Source: Bacteroidales bacterium
Lineage (GTDB): Bacteria; Bacteroidota; Bacteroidia; Bacteroidales; UBA932
Length of the DNA stretch: 55,775 bases
Direction of reading: 5' to 3'
Assembly: GCA_017438975.1 (NCBI GenBank)
Contig: JAFRUH010000019.1
Coordinates: 76,656-132,430 of the forward strand
Position 1 is the first letter of the stretch. Each line of letters starts with the position of its first letter. Shown piece after piece: positions 35,612-44,047 of the stretch. Made by a program: the position numbers and the translations under genes. Under the pieces are notes generated by a model, which did not search any database, was not told the origin of the DNA, and saw nothing but the letters and a program-made list of their open reading frames with translations.

Positions 35612-35869
35612 TTACTTTTTATCTTTTTCAAAAAGTGCGCACGATGCGCACGCATCACCGTACTGCCCGTCACAGGCAGGGTGCTTTTTCCGGCCGGCGA
35701 GCATCTCCAGCTCCTCTTCCTTCGCGCATTTGATGCCGAGTTTCCGCATCTCGGGATTCGTACTGATTTCCGTGTCTGGGAAATGGCCGTCCTTCCTGAA
35801 GAATATGTTGAATCCCAGGCCGAGGACGCAGAGTCCCACGAATACGACTGCGGCAAGGAATACTTTCAT
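35612..35869 (-). CDS. small single-pass membrane protein with C-terminal cysteines
   Basis: Protein of 85 residues with an N-terminal helix (VFLAAVVFVGLCVLGLGFNIFF), a basic/polar middle (KDGHFPDTEISTNPEMRKLG) and four cysteines in the last 40 residues (IKCAKEEE, HPACDGQ, DACASCALF). The closely spaced C-x6-C-x2-C suggests a metal or Fe-S site. Related small proteins with a helix plus an FPxTxxxxN segment seem to be widespread in Bacteroidota, but I recognise no assigned function. It overlaps the prs stop by one base and lies 6 nt from der, so it is a true gene. NqrM-like cofactor proteins are an alternative, weakly supported. Confidence 0.75.
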   Translation of the reverse strand: MKVFLAAVVFVGLCVLGLGFNIFFRKDGHFPDTEISTNPEMRKLGIKCAKEEELEMLAGRKKHPACDGQYGDACASCALFEKDKK

Positions 35870-36870
35870 TAGACGGGGAATTCGCCGGAAATCGGTTCGT
35901 AGTTGTATACCTTCAGGATCATCCGGGCGAAGGTTTCCGCAAGCGAAACCACGCGGAACTTGCCCTGGAGCTTCACCTTTTCGGGATCCTTCGAAAGAGG
36001 AATCGTATCCGTTACATAGACTTCCTTCAGGGCGGAAGCCTCGATCCGCTCATAAGCCGGACCGGAGAGGACGGCATGGGTCGCGAAGGCGCGGACGCTG
36101 TTGGCGCCCCGGTTGACCAGCTCGTTCGCCGCAGCGGTCAGGGTTCCGGCGGTATCGATGATATCGTCGATGATCACGATGTCACGGCCTTCGACCTCGC
36201 CGATCGGCTGGATGCGCTCGACGACATTGGCGCGGGCGCGGGTCTTGTGGCAGATCACGACCGGGCAGTGCAGGCGCTTGGCATAGGCGTTCGCCCGTTT
36301 CGCACCGCCCATGTCGGGCGCTGCGATCGTGAGGGTATTGCCGCACTCCACCTGGATTTTTTTCAGGATGCTGATGAAATCGATCGCCGCATACAGATGG
36401 TTGACCGGCAGGTCGAAGAATCCCTGGATCTGATCCGCATGCAGGTCGCAGACCATCACGCTGTCGGTACCGACGGCGCGGAGCATGTTCGCGACCACCT
36501 TGGCGCCGATGGAAACCCTCGGCCGGTCCTTGCGGTCCTGGCGGGCCCATCCGAAATACGGGATGACGGCGATGACTTTGTTCGCGGAGGCGCGCTTCGC
36601 AGCATCGATCGTCAGGAGCAGTTCCATCAGGTTGTCCGCGGACGGATAGGTCGACTGGAGGATAAAGCAGGTCACGCCACGGATGCTCTCCGTAAAGGCA
36701 GGCTGGAATTCCCCGTCGCTGAAACGGGAAATCTCAAGTTTCCCCAACTGGGTCTCGGGCTCATCCGGGGATTTCATGCGGTTCATCTGCTCAACCACCT
36801 TCAGCGCGAAATCCTTGGTCGCGTCGCAGGCGAAGAGTTCCATTCTGTGTTTGTGGAAATCGTTCAGCAT
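35869..36870 (-). CDS. prs: ribose-phosphate pyrophosphokinase
   Basis: PRPP synthase of 333 residues, transferring pyrophosphate from ATP to ribose 5-phosphate. Signature segments are LEISRFSDGEFQPAF, VIAVIPYFGWARQDRKDRPR (flexible-loop and ATP region), CDLHADQIQGFFDLP and the PRPP loop VIIDDIIDTAGTL. It lies 6 nt after engB and overlaps the small membrane protein gene by one base (TAATG). Confidence 0.95.
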   Translation of the reverse strand: MLNDFHKHRMELFACDATKDFALKVVEQMNRMKSPDEPETQLGKLEISRFSDGEFQPAFTESIRGVTCFILQSTYPSADNLMELLLTIDAAKRASANKVIAVIPYFGWARQDRKDRPRVSIGAKVVANMLRAVGTDSVMVCDLHADQIQGFFDLPVNHLYAAIDFISILKKIQVECGNTLTIAAPDMGGAKRANAYAKRLHCPVVICHKTRARANVVERIQPIGEVEGRDIVIIDDIIDTAGTLTAAANELVNRGANSVRAFATHAVLSGPAYERIEASALKEVYVTDTIPLSKDPEKVKLQGKFRVVSLAETFARMILKVYNYEPISGEFPV

Positions 36871-36876
36871 AACTGT

Positions 36877-37473
36877 TTATATTGTTTGAAGTACCTTGCC
36901 TATGTAATCCAGGATCTCCGTCTTGCCGGTGCCCTTGACCGCCGAACTGACGAAGACGGGGGGCAGTTCCTCCCAGTCCTCCAGGAGTCTCGCCTTGTTC
37001 TTCTCGATCTGCGCGGAGAGAGCGGTCGGCCCGGACTTGTCGCCTTTGGTGAAGATGATCCCGAAGGGAATCCCCTCTTCCCCGAGCGACGCCATGAACT
37101 CCAGGTCGATCGCCTGCATGTCATGCCGGGAATCGACCAGCACGAACAGCATGACCAGTTCCTCCGAATTGCGGATATAGTCCCAGATGACCCTGCGGAG
37201 CTCTTCGCGCTCACGTCCGGGAAGCTTGGCGTATCCATAGCCGGGCAGGTCGACGAGATACCACCGGTCGTTGATCCGGAAGTGGTTGACGAGCTTGGTC
37301 TTGCCCGGGGTCTGGGAAGTCTTGGCGAGCTTCCCGTTGGAGCAAAGCATGTTGATCAGGGAGGACTTTCCCACGTTGGAGCGCCCGATAAAGGCGAATT
37401 CGGGCAGTCTGTCCGCAGGTTTCCCTTCCACCCGCGTGCTGCTCTGTACGAACTCCGCCTTAGTTATCTTCAT
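36877..37473 (-). CDS. engB: ribosome biogenesis GTP-binding protein EngB (YsxC/YihA)
   Basis: Single-domain GTPase of 198 residues for large-subunit assembly. It has FIGRSNVGKSSLINML (G1), TPGKTKLVNHFRIND, LVDLPGYGYAKL (G3) and IIFTKGDKSG (G4, with TKGD in place of the usual TKxD). ATG 37473 (MKITKAEFV) fits the family; the longer frame would pass through the promoter. It is the first gene of a long minus-strand run ending at ribF. Confidence 0.94.
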   Translation of the reverse strand: MKITKAEFVQSSTRVEGKPADRLPEFAFIGRSNVGKSSLINMLCSNGKLAKTSQTPGKTKLVNHFRINDRWYLVDLPGYGYAKLPGREREELRRVIWDYIRNSEELVMLFVLVDSRHDMQAIDLEFMASLGEEGIPFGIIFTKGDKSGPTALSAQIEKNKARLLEDWEELPPVFVSSAVKGTGKTEILDYIGKVLQTI

Positions 37474-37493
37474 CGGTTCCTCTTTTAGATATG

Positions 37494-37501
37494 CAAAGAT
37501 A
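37494..37501 (-). promoter_or_regulatory. -7 promoter box of the engB operon
   Basis: TATCTTTG on the minus strand, an exact TAnnTTTG, lies 20 nt before the engB ATG in the 38-nt gap after the kinase gene. The -33 position is T-rich but not TTTG. Confidence 0.68.
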
Positions 37502-37511
37502 GCAAAAATTG

Positions 37512-40500
37512 TTATGAAAAAGAAGGGGAAGAAGATTTCGGATAGCGGATTGTGAAACAGGCACCTCCGAGGGTGAAAGACTTCGAATAACGGATCTCGC
37601 CCCGGCACCGTTCGATGACCGTACGGCTGATGGCGAGCCCCAGTCCGGTGCCGCCGGACTTGGTCGTGAAATTGGGGGTGAACAGTTTCGAACGGTTCTC
37701 TTCCTTGACGCCCGGACCGTTGTCTTCCACGACGATATCGTAGAATCCATCCTTGGAGGAATGGCGGAGCGAGATCCGGACCTGGCCGGGGACCGGTTCC
37801 TTTCCGGCGTCTTTCTCGGCGGCCTGCCTTCCCTCGATCGCCTGGATCGAGTTCGTGATCAGGTTGACGAGAACCCGCGTGAGCTGCGGCTTCGGGCCTT
37901 CGACCATCGCCCCTTCGAGGCCGAAATAATCCACGGAAATCGTATCCCGGCCGGCGAAAAGCATGACTTCGTCGCGGATCAGGGCGTCCAGGTCGATCGG
38001 TACCGGCACCTCGGAGTAGAGTTTCGCGAAGGTCGAGAATTCGTTCGCCGTATCCGCCAGGATATCGATATGTTCCAGGACGACTCCGGCGACCTCGTCG
38101 AACTTGTCCTCCCAGGCCTTGTTGCCCGTTTCCTTCATCCGGATCAGCATCTGGAGCTGGAGCTTGATCGGTGTCAGGGGGTTCTTGATCTCGTGGGCGA
38201 CCTGCCGGGCCATGGCGCTCCAGGCCTTGTCCCGTTCCGCCTGCGCCAGCTGCCGGGTACTGTCCGAGAGGTCGTGGACCATCCGGTTGTAGGCGGCCAC
38301 CAGCGAGGATATCTCGTCATCCCGGTCGTAGATGATGTACTCGAGGTGGTCGATATCGGCCACGCTCATCTTCCGGCTCATCTCGCTCAGCGGCTTGAGC
38401 AGCTTGGAGATGACCGTGGAGGTCACCAGCCGGGCGACGATCAGCAGCAGGAGGAAGGCGGTGATGATCGTTGCGAAGTGGGAGATCGCCTCCGTTTCCA
38501 GGTCGTAGTTCTGGTCTGTATAGGGAGAACTGACGATGGCGAGCATCTCGCCCTCGCTGTTGAATACCGGGGCGTAGAGCGAATAGTAGCGGTGGGACGA
38601 GAGGGTCTCCTTGTGCATATAGGACCTCCGGTGGTTCACCTGGATATTGTAGATCGCCTCCTCGTTGATCCGGTACCCCATGATCATCCGGTCGAAGATC
38701 TCAGGGGTCGTCGTCAGGAACAGCAGTCCGGAAGGGGTATAGAGGGAGATGTCGCTCCCGACTGTGTTGGCAACGCTTTCGACGAAGGCCATCACGTCGG
38801 GATTCCGTGCCAGTTCCTGGTAGGAGGATGCCTGCCGGACCCCGTCCTGGAGCATGGACTGGATCGTATTGATCTTCGAGGACATGATCGATTTCATGTC
38901 GGTTTCATTCCGCCGGTAGACGAAATAGAGGCTGAAGACCGACATCGCGACGAGGGTCAGGGTCAGGGATACATAGATGACGCCGTTGATACGGGACTTG
39001 TAATAGCTCCGTTCCCGGACCTTCTCCGCCCTGCGGCGCGCGGTCGCAGCACTCAGGAGCAGGTAAGCCAGGATGGCGAGGAGGAAACCCTCAACGATAT
39101 AGCTCAGGAGTTCGGTCTTCTCGCGGGAGATCACGATCATCTCGTCATCTGCGGTCCTGTGCAGGAAATGGGTATATCCGTCCATGTTCAGGGTCCCGGA
39201 CTGACCCGGTTCGCTGACGAAGCCGAAACGTTCCGGGGGAACGGTCGGATACGAATAGGCGCCCTTGTAATTGACGAGATGGTCGGATACATACCGGGCA
39301 TAGGAATAATTGACCGGGACGATGACCCGTCCGGGCTCCGAAATGCCCAGCAGGCTCAGGTAGCCGCGGTCCTCCCGGTTGGACTTGGACTCGACATTGA
39401 CCATCACCGAGGCGGTTCCGGACACGTCCGAGACATAGAAGAACAATCCCGAATACCGGGCCCGGCCGCTCATGTCGCGGCTGTAATAGATGTTCGAGTC
39501 GTCCGAAATCCGGGTCCCTCCCTTGATCCGGTCGTTGAAAAGCATCTCGAGGGCGGGATTGCTTTCCATCCCTTCCAGTTTCCGGACGGAAATGTCATAA
39601 TTCTGCGAGATCCGCCCCAGGTAAGAGTCGGTCAGGCGGTTGACCAGCAGCCGCTCGCTGCCGGCAAGGGGGGCCACCGCCATGAGAACGGGATCGGACG
39701 CGATCGCGGGCTCCAGCCTCCGGAGCTGGATTTCCAGGGAGATGTCCCGGTCCATCGCCAGCCGGTTGCTCCAGACGTCGACGCGGCTCTGCTCCTTCCG
39801 GAAACCGTAGAAAGAAGAGGCGGCGACGAAATAGACGGCGGTCGCGACGGCGAATATGAAACGCCCGGTCCGGGAGAAGGAATCGTACCGGAATCCGGTG
39901 AACCGCCTCGCGGATGGCGCCAGCATCTGCAGCAGGAGAGGGACCGTCAGCGCCAGCAGGAGGAAGGACAGGTAGACAAGGCCGGAATAGACCGACAGCG
40001 AACTGATCTTATACAGTTCCAGCGTAATGCCGGAATTGAGGACAATGCTCTTGAAGGTGACATGGATATACACCACGATGAAGGCCATCAGGGCGATATT
40101 CAGGATTCCGGCGGCGGCGAGACGGGTCCGCGACTTCCGTCCGGTCAGGTAATCCAGGATGGACCACCGGGCCATATACATGTCCGTGACGAAGACCGTG
40201 AGCAGGAAGTTGATGAGCAGGACCGCTCCGAGGGAATACAAGACAGGTCCGTCCGCATACAGCAGGGGCGAAAAGAGATCGGACGAGCCTTTCCCGGAGA
40301 ACAATCCATAGATATAGATGGTCGCGACGACCAGCATCTGCAGAAAGGCCACCAGGGAGAAACGGCGGATCGTTTTCCGGCAGGAAAGGAAAAGCAGGGA
40401 GGCGAGCATGAAAAGCCCGACCGCAAGCCAGAAAAGCCAGTAATTGGAAACGACCCGGGCTTCCTTGACCGTCTCGGCCGTAATCTTGAAAAGGGGTTCT

Positions 40501-41087
40501 CCCCCGATCATGACCGGATCTCCGGTGCTGCCCGAAAGGGGCTGGATCGTAAAACGGTCGTTGATCCCGAACCGCGGATTGACCCCGTTGAACGAAGATT
40601 CGTCCAGTTCGTTCAGGACTTCCAGGGCGGCGATGACCCGGCAACCTTCCCCGTCGACAGCCTTGATCAGGTACCATTTCGGGCCGTAATTCACATACGA
40701 CAGCCTCTCCGTGACGTCCACGAGGGGGGAGACGATCTGCGACCGGCTGCTCCCGAAGCGCTGCTGGATGGATATCCGCCGGATATCGTCGGTCTGGATC
40801 GGAAGCTGATGGACCCAGGACTGGAGGGTATCTGCGACATATTTGTACACGACCATGTCGGAAGGGAGCTTCCAGAGGGGGATCCAATCGGAGGGATCCG
40901 TTCCGAGCGCTTCCGCCACATAACCGTCCAGGACGGCCATCCGCTGGTCGACCTTCTGTCCGAGGTTCCGGGCGGCGGTCTCCATATTGACGGGGCCCCT
41001 GCTCATCAGCAGCGAAACCGCCACCAGAACGATGGCGAGCACACCCGTGGCCACGGCCACCCATTGCCTGAATCGGTAGTTACTCAT
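37512..41087 (-). CDS. very large multi-pass sensor histidine kinase (NtrY-like)
   Basis: Histidine kinase of 1191 residues. The first 700 residues contain a helix at about 8-28, an extracytoplasmic segment, then a cluster of six or more membrane helices between about 215 and 425. A second extracytoplasmic region and further helices near 665 and 705 follow. A last helix near 880 leads to a HAMP segment (KLLKPLSEMSRKMSVADID). The phosphoacceptor is H965 in VAHEIKNPLTPIKLQLQM, the NtrY/NtrB-type box. N-, G1- and G2-boxes follow (NLITNSIQAI, VEDNGPGVKEENR, GGTGLGLAISRTVIE). The partner is probably the NtrC-like regulator at 42812-43960 rather than a neighbour (inference). It overlaps rlmH by 8 nt. 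Confidence 0.92.
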   Translation of the reverse strand: MSNYRFRQWVAVATGVLAIVLVAVSLLMSRGPVNMETAARNLGQKVDQRMAVLDGYVAEALGTDPSDWIPLWKLPSDMVVYKYVADTLQSWVHQLPIQTDDIRRISIQQRFGSSRSQIVSPLVDVTERLSYVNYGPKWYLIKAVDGEGCRVIAALEVLNELDESSFNGVNPRFGINDRFTIQPLSGSTGDPVMIGGEPLFKITAETVKEARVVSNYWLFWLAVGLFMLASLLFLSCRKTIRRFSLVAFLQMLVVATIYIYGLFSGKGSSDLFSPLLYADGPVLYSLGAVLLINFLLTVFVTDMYMARWSILDYLTGRKSRTRLAAAGILNIALMAFIVVYIHVTFKSIVLNSGITLELYKISSLSVYSGLVYLSFLLLALTVPLLLQMLAPSARRFTGFRYDSFSRTGRFIFAVATAVYFVAASSFYGFRKEQSRVDVWSNRLAMDRDISLEIQLRRLEPAIASDPVLMAVAPLAGSERLLVNRLTDSYLGRISQNYDISVRKLEGMESNPALEMLFNDRIKGGTRISDDSNIYYSRDMSGRARYSGLFFYVSDVSGTASVMVNVESKSNREDRGYLSLLGISEPGRVIVPVNYSYARYVSDHLVNYKGAYSYPTVPPERFGFVSEPGQSGTLNMDGYTHFLHRTADDEMIVISREKTELLSYIVEGFLLAILAYLLLSAATARRRAEKVRERSYYKSRINGVIYVSLTLTLVAMSVFSLYFVYRRNETDMKSIMSSKINTIQSMLQDGVRQASSYQELARNPDVMAFVESVANTVGSDISLYTPSGLLFLTTTPEIFDRMIMGYRINEEAIYNIQVNHRRSYMHKETLSSHRYYSLYAPVFNSEGEMLAIVSSPYTDQNYDLETEAISHFATIITAFLLLLIVARLVTSTVISKLLKPLSEMSRKMSVADIDHLEYIIYDRDDEISSLVAAYNRMVHDLSDSTRQLAQAERDKAWSAMARQVAHEIKNPLTPIKLQLQMLIRMKETGNKAWEDKFDEVAGVVLEHIDILADTANEFSTFAKLYSEVPVPIDLDALIRDEVMLFAGRDTISVDYFGLEGAMVEGPKPQLTRVLVNLITNSIQAIEGRQAAEKDAGKEPVPGQVRISLRHSSKDGFYDIVVEDNGPGVKEENRSKLFTPNFTTKSGGTGLGLAISRTVIERCRGEIRYSKSFTLGGACFTIRYPKSSSPSFS

Positions 41088-41550
41088 GATGGTATGGTTC
41101 TCCCTTCAAAATCGTGAAGGCCCTGTACAGCTGCTCTGCAAAAACCGTTCTCACCATCTGGTGGGAGAAGGTCATCCGGGACAGGGACACCATTCCCTCC
41201 TTCCTCTCATAGACGGCATCGGAATATCCGTAGGCTCCGCCGATGACGAAAACGACGTCCCGGCCTTTCTGCAGGAGGTCCCCGGTCCAGGCCGCGAATT
41301 CCACGGAACGGAATTCACGGCCGCGTTCGTCGAGGAGAATGACCCGGTCGGAAGGTTTCAGCGCCTTGAGGATCAGTTCCCCCTCTCTCTCGCGGATCTG
41401 GTCCCGGGTCAGGGACGCGGCATTCTTCAGCTGCGGGATTTCCACCAAGCGGAACGGGATGTAATGCTTCAGCCGGGACACATACAGGTCCAGGCCTTCC
41501 TTCACCCATTTCACATCCGTCTTTCCGACGGTCAGCAGCGTAATGTCCAT
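41080..41550 (-). CDS. rlmH: 23S rRNA pseudouridine-1915 N3-methyltransferase
   Basis: SPOUT methyltransferase of 156 residues, the standard RlmH length. It has the N-terminal MDITLLTVGKTDVKWVKEG and the knotted C-terminal SAM site FVIGGAYGYSDAVY, then SLSRMTFSHQMVRTVFAEQLYRA. ATG 41550 is used; the longer frame crosses the promoter at 41568. It is the first gene of the rlmH-kinase transcript. Confidence 0.95.
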   Translation of the reverse strand: MDITLLTVGKTDVKWVKEGLDLYVSRLKHYIPFRLVEIPQLKNAASLTRDQIREREGELILKALKPSDRVILLDERGREFRSVEFAAWTGDLLQKGRDVVFVIGGAYGYSDAVYERKEGMVSLSRMTFSHQMVRTVFAEQLYRAFTILKGEPYHHE

Positions 41551-41567
41551 CTGTCTCGAATCATCAG

Positions 41568-41599
41568 CAAAGATACGAACATGGCTCGGTATTTGCAAG
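41568..41599 (-). promoter_or_regulatory. promoter of rlmH and the large kinase
   Basis: On the minus strand CTTG (41596-41599, 3 of 4 to TTTG), 20-nt spacer, exact -7 TATCTTTG (41568-41575), with a leader of about 11 nt. Confidence 0.72.
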
Positions 41600-41611
41600 A
41601 AATCCAGCGGC

Positions 41612-42025
41612 ATGAAAAAAGTGACTCTCATCATCCTGATGGCTATCGGCCTGATCGCCGGATCGGACGCGACCGCCCAGCAAAGCGGATACGAAGTATT
41701 CGTTCCGATCGCCAAGTACATCTCGAAGGGGGACGTGAACCGGCTTTCCGCCTGGTTCGCGGACAATCTGGAGATCTCCATCATCTCGTCGACCAACGAT
41801 TCCTCCCGGAACCAGGCCCGGCAGATCCTGAAGAATTTCTTCGACAACTATACCCCGCGCTCCTTCGAAATCAACCACATGGCCTCCAGAGGGAACATGA
41901 AATACGCCCTGGGCGTACTGAATGCGGGCGGAGAGATGTTCCTGGTCACGATTTTCATGAATTACAAAGACGATTCGTACCAGATCCAGCAGTTGAAAAT
42001 CGAACGCCAGACGGCGATTTACTGA
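41612..42025 (+). CDS. exported DUF4783-like protein
   Basis: Small exported protein of 137 residues. ATG 41612 gives the signal peptide MKKVTLIILMAIGLIAGSDA (then TAQQ). The mature part (YEVFVPIAKYISKGDVNRLSAWFADNLE..., then RNQARQILKNFFDNYTPRSF) has the alpha+beta pattern of DUF4783, an NTF2/SnoaL-like Bacteroidota family. No catalytic residues are evident and the function is unknown. It is divergent from rlmH and ends before the bidirectional terminator at 42104-42142. Confidence 0.8.
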   Translation: MKKVTLIILMAIGLIAGSDATAQQSGYEVFVPIAKYISKGDVNRLSAWFADNLEISIISSTNDSSRNQARQILKNFFDNYTPRSFEINHMASRGNMKYALGVLNAGGEMFLVTIFMNYKDDSYQIQQLKIERQTAIY

Positions 42026-42103
42026 CCGGAATGAGAGTTTGGCACGGTCATTGAATAAGCAAAGACAAGGTTAGTTATTTAGTTAATAATAGGGTTTACT
42101 ACA

Positions 42104-42142
42104 AAAAATGCAGTCACGCCGCGAAGGTCTGACTGCATTTTT
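42104..42142. terminator. bidirectional intrinsic terminator
   Basis: Perfect 13-bp stem AAAAATGCAGTCA / TGACTGCATTTTT with a 13-nt loop. A-tract and T-tract arms make it work on both strands, ending the DUF4783-like gene from the left and efp from the right. Confidence 0.93.
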
Positions 42143-42162
42143 CTTTTCCGGGAAATCCCGTC

Positions 42163-42732
42163 TTATTTCACTCTCTGTCCGTAGGAACGGTCGGTCGTGT
42201 TGACGGTGATCATCTCTCCGGCCTCGATGAAGAGCGGGACCATGATCTTGGCGCCGGTCTCGAGGGTAACTTCCTTCAGGGCGGAGGTCGTCGCGGTATT
42301 GCCCTTGACGGCCGGTTCGGCATACGTAACCTCGAGGGTGACATAGGTCGGGAGTTCGCAGGTAAGGCACTTCTCCTCGGGTTCGGTCACGAACATCATC
42401 TCGACGTGCTGGCCTTCTTTCATCAGGTCCGCATTCTCGACGACATCCTTCGGCAGGGAAATCTGCTCGTAGGTCTCTTCGTGCATGAAGTTGAATCCGT
42501 CCTCGTCCCCGTAAAGGAACTGGTAGGGCCTTCTCTCGACGGTGATAGTATCGATCTTGGCGCCTGCGGTAAAGGTGTTCTCAAGGATACGTCCGTTCTC
42601 CAGGTTGCGGAGTTTGGTTTTCACGAAAGCGGGGCCCTTGCCCGGTTTGACATGCTGGAACCATACGATCATGCACGGCTTGCCGTTGAAATCGAGGTAG
42701 AGTCCGTTCTTGAAATCAGCTGTTGTTGCCAT
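42163..42732 (-). CDS. efp: translation elongation factor P
   Basis: EF-P of 189 residues that relieves ribosome stalling at proline stretches. The KOW domain shows MIVWFQHVKPGKGPAFVKTKLRN, with K32 at the loop tip that is modified in many species. OB domains follow (FMHEETYEQISLP, YVTLEVTYAEPAVKGNTATT, VPLFIEAGEMITVNTTD). The gene stands alone between its own consensus promoter and the bidirectional terminator. Confidence 0.97.
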   Translation of the reverse strand: MATTADFKNGLYLDFNGKPCMIVWFQHVKPGKGPAFVKTKLRNLENGRILENTFTAGAKIDTITVERRPYQFLYGDEDGFNFMHEETYEQISLPKDVVENADLMKEGQHVEMMFVTEPEEKCLTCELPTYVTLEVTYAEPAVKGNTATTSALKEVTLETGAKIMVPLFIEAGEMITVNTTDRSYGQRVK

Positions 42733-42778
42733 AAAATCTATTTTTGTTTATCAATGAATACGAATCCGTAAAATCGTG

Positions 42779-42810
42779 CAAAATTAATCAATCGCCGATT
42801 TTTCTGCAAA
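42779..42810 (-). promoter_or_regulatory. promoter of efp
   Basis: On the minus strand -33 TTTG (42807-42810), 20-nt spacer, exact -7 TAATTTTG (42779-42786). It lies in the 79-nt gap after the NtrC-like gene. Confidence 0.86.
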
Positions 42811-42811
42811 T

Positions 42812-43960
42812 TTATATGACATAATCCTTTATGTCCTGGACCGAGATCGGGTTCCCTCCGAGGATCAGCAGGCGTTCCACGACATTGCGGAGTTCCCGGA
42901 TGTTCCCGGGCCATGTCTTTTCCATCAGCATCGAGACGGCCTCCGGACTGAATTCCTTCCGGGGCATCGCCGTCTCCGAAGAGATCTTCTCCAGGAAATG
43001 ATTGATCAGCAAGGGAATGTCGCTCTTCCGTTCGTCCAGGGACGGGACCTTGATCACGATGACGCTCAGCCGGTGGTACAGGTCTTCCCGGAAAGCTCCC
43101 TTCTCGATCTCCTTCTGCAGGTTCTTGTTCGTAGCGGCGACGACCCGGACGTTGACTTCGATGTCCTTGTCGCTGCCGACTCGGGAGAGCTTGCGTTCCT
43201 GAAGGACCCGCAGCACTTTCGCCTGGGCGGCCAGGCTCATGTCCCCGATCTCGTCGAGGAAGAGGGTTCCGCCGTCCGCCTGCTCGAACTTGCCTTTATG
43301 CTGCTTGATGGCGGACGTGAAGGAGCCTTTTTCATGGCCGAAGAGTTCGCTCTCGATCAACTCGGAAGGGATGGCGGCGCAGTTCACCTCGATATAAGGC
43401 ATCATGGAACGGCGGGAGAGCTGGTGGAGACTCCTGGCTACCAGTTCCTTGCCGGAGCCGTTCGGACCCATGATCAGGACGCCGGCGTCGGTCGGGGCGA
43501 CCTTTCCGATCATGTCCCTGACGTGCATGATCCCTTCGGATTCGCCGATCATTTCCTGGCCGTATACCTTCTTCTTGAGGACCTTGGTGACCTCGACCAG
43601 GTTGGCCTTGTCGGTCGCGTTCTTGATCGTGATCAGGATCCGGTTCAGGTCCAGCGGTTTCTCGATGAAATCGAAGGCGCCTTTCTTGATGCATTCTACG
43701 GCGGTGTTGATATCGGCATGGCCGGAGATCATGACGATCGGGGTCTCGACTCCGTCGTCAACGAGTTTGGAAAGGACCTCGACCCCGTCCATCCCCGGCA
43801 TCTTGATGTCGCAGAAGATGGCGTCGTATTTCTCCTTTTCCGCCTTCTCGCACCCGTCGGAACCGTTTTCCGCGGTATCGACCTTGTAATCCTCCATCTC
43901 GAGGATCTCTTTCAGGGAGTTGCGGATCGCACGCTCGTCATCTATGATAAGAATCTTCAT
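42812..43960 (-). CDS. NtrC-like response regulator lacking the DNA-binding domain
   Basis: Response regulator of 382 residues. The receiver (1-120) has D51 (AIFCDIKMPGMDG) and K101. The AAA+ sigma54-activator domain (about 135-370) has Walker A GPNGSGKE (165-172), Walker B TLFLDEIGD and the arginine-finger region FREDLYHRL. The sigma54-contact loop, usually GAFTGA, reads GSFTSA (212-217). The protein stops at QDIKDYVI just after the AAA+ C-subdomain, so the Fis-type helix-turn-helix found in NtrC (about 60-80 more residues) is missing. The DNA after the stop does not encode one in another frame. It is divergent from cmk. The likely partner is the NtrY-like kinase at 37512-41087. Confidence 0.92.
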   Translation of the reverse strand: MKILIIDDERAIRNSLKEILEMEDYKVDTAENGSDGCEKAEKEKYDAIFCDIKMPGMDGVEVLSKLVDDGVETPIVMISGHADINTAVECIKKGAFDFIEKPLDLNRILITIKNATDKANLVEVTKVLKKKVYGQEMIGESEGIMHVRDMIGKVAPTDAGVLIMGPNGSGKELVARSLHQLSRRSMMPYIEVNCAAIPSELIESELFGHEKGSFTSAIKQHKGKFEQADGGTLFLDEIGDMSLAAQAKVLRVLQERKLSRVGSDKDIEVNVRVVAATNKNLQKEIEKGAFREDLYHRLSVIVIKVPSLDERKSDIPLLINHFLEKISSETAMPRKEFSPEAVSMLMEKTWPGNIRELRNVVERLLILGGNPISVQDIKDYVI

Positions 43961-44018
43961 GTTTGGGAATTTTTACAAATATCGGACATTTTTTTCATCT
44001 ATTTCCACGAAATTTTCA

Positions 44019-44026
44019 TATTTTTG
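44019..44026 (+). promoter_or_regulatory. -7 promoter box of cmk-ispH
   Basis: TATTTTTG, an exact TAnnTTTG, lies 21 nt before the cmk ATG in the 87-nt divergent gap. No exact -33 TTTG is seen. On the other strand GATATTTG (7 of 8) precedes the NtrC-like gene. Confidence 0.66.
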
Positions 44027-44047
44027 TTTTCTCCGAACCATATTATT

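Noticed and set aside
35612-35869. NqrM (Na+-NQR maturation) identity for the small cysteine protein
   Set aside because: The cysteine spacing and surrounding residues do not clearly match the NqrM pattern and no nqr genes are nearby, so it is left unnamed.
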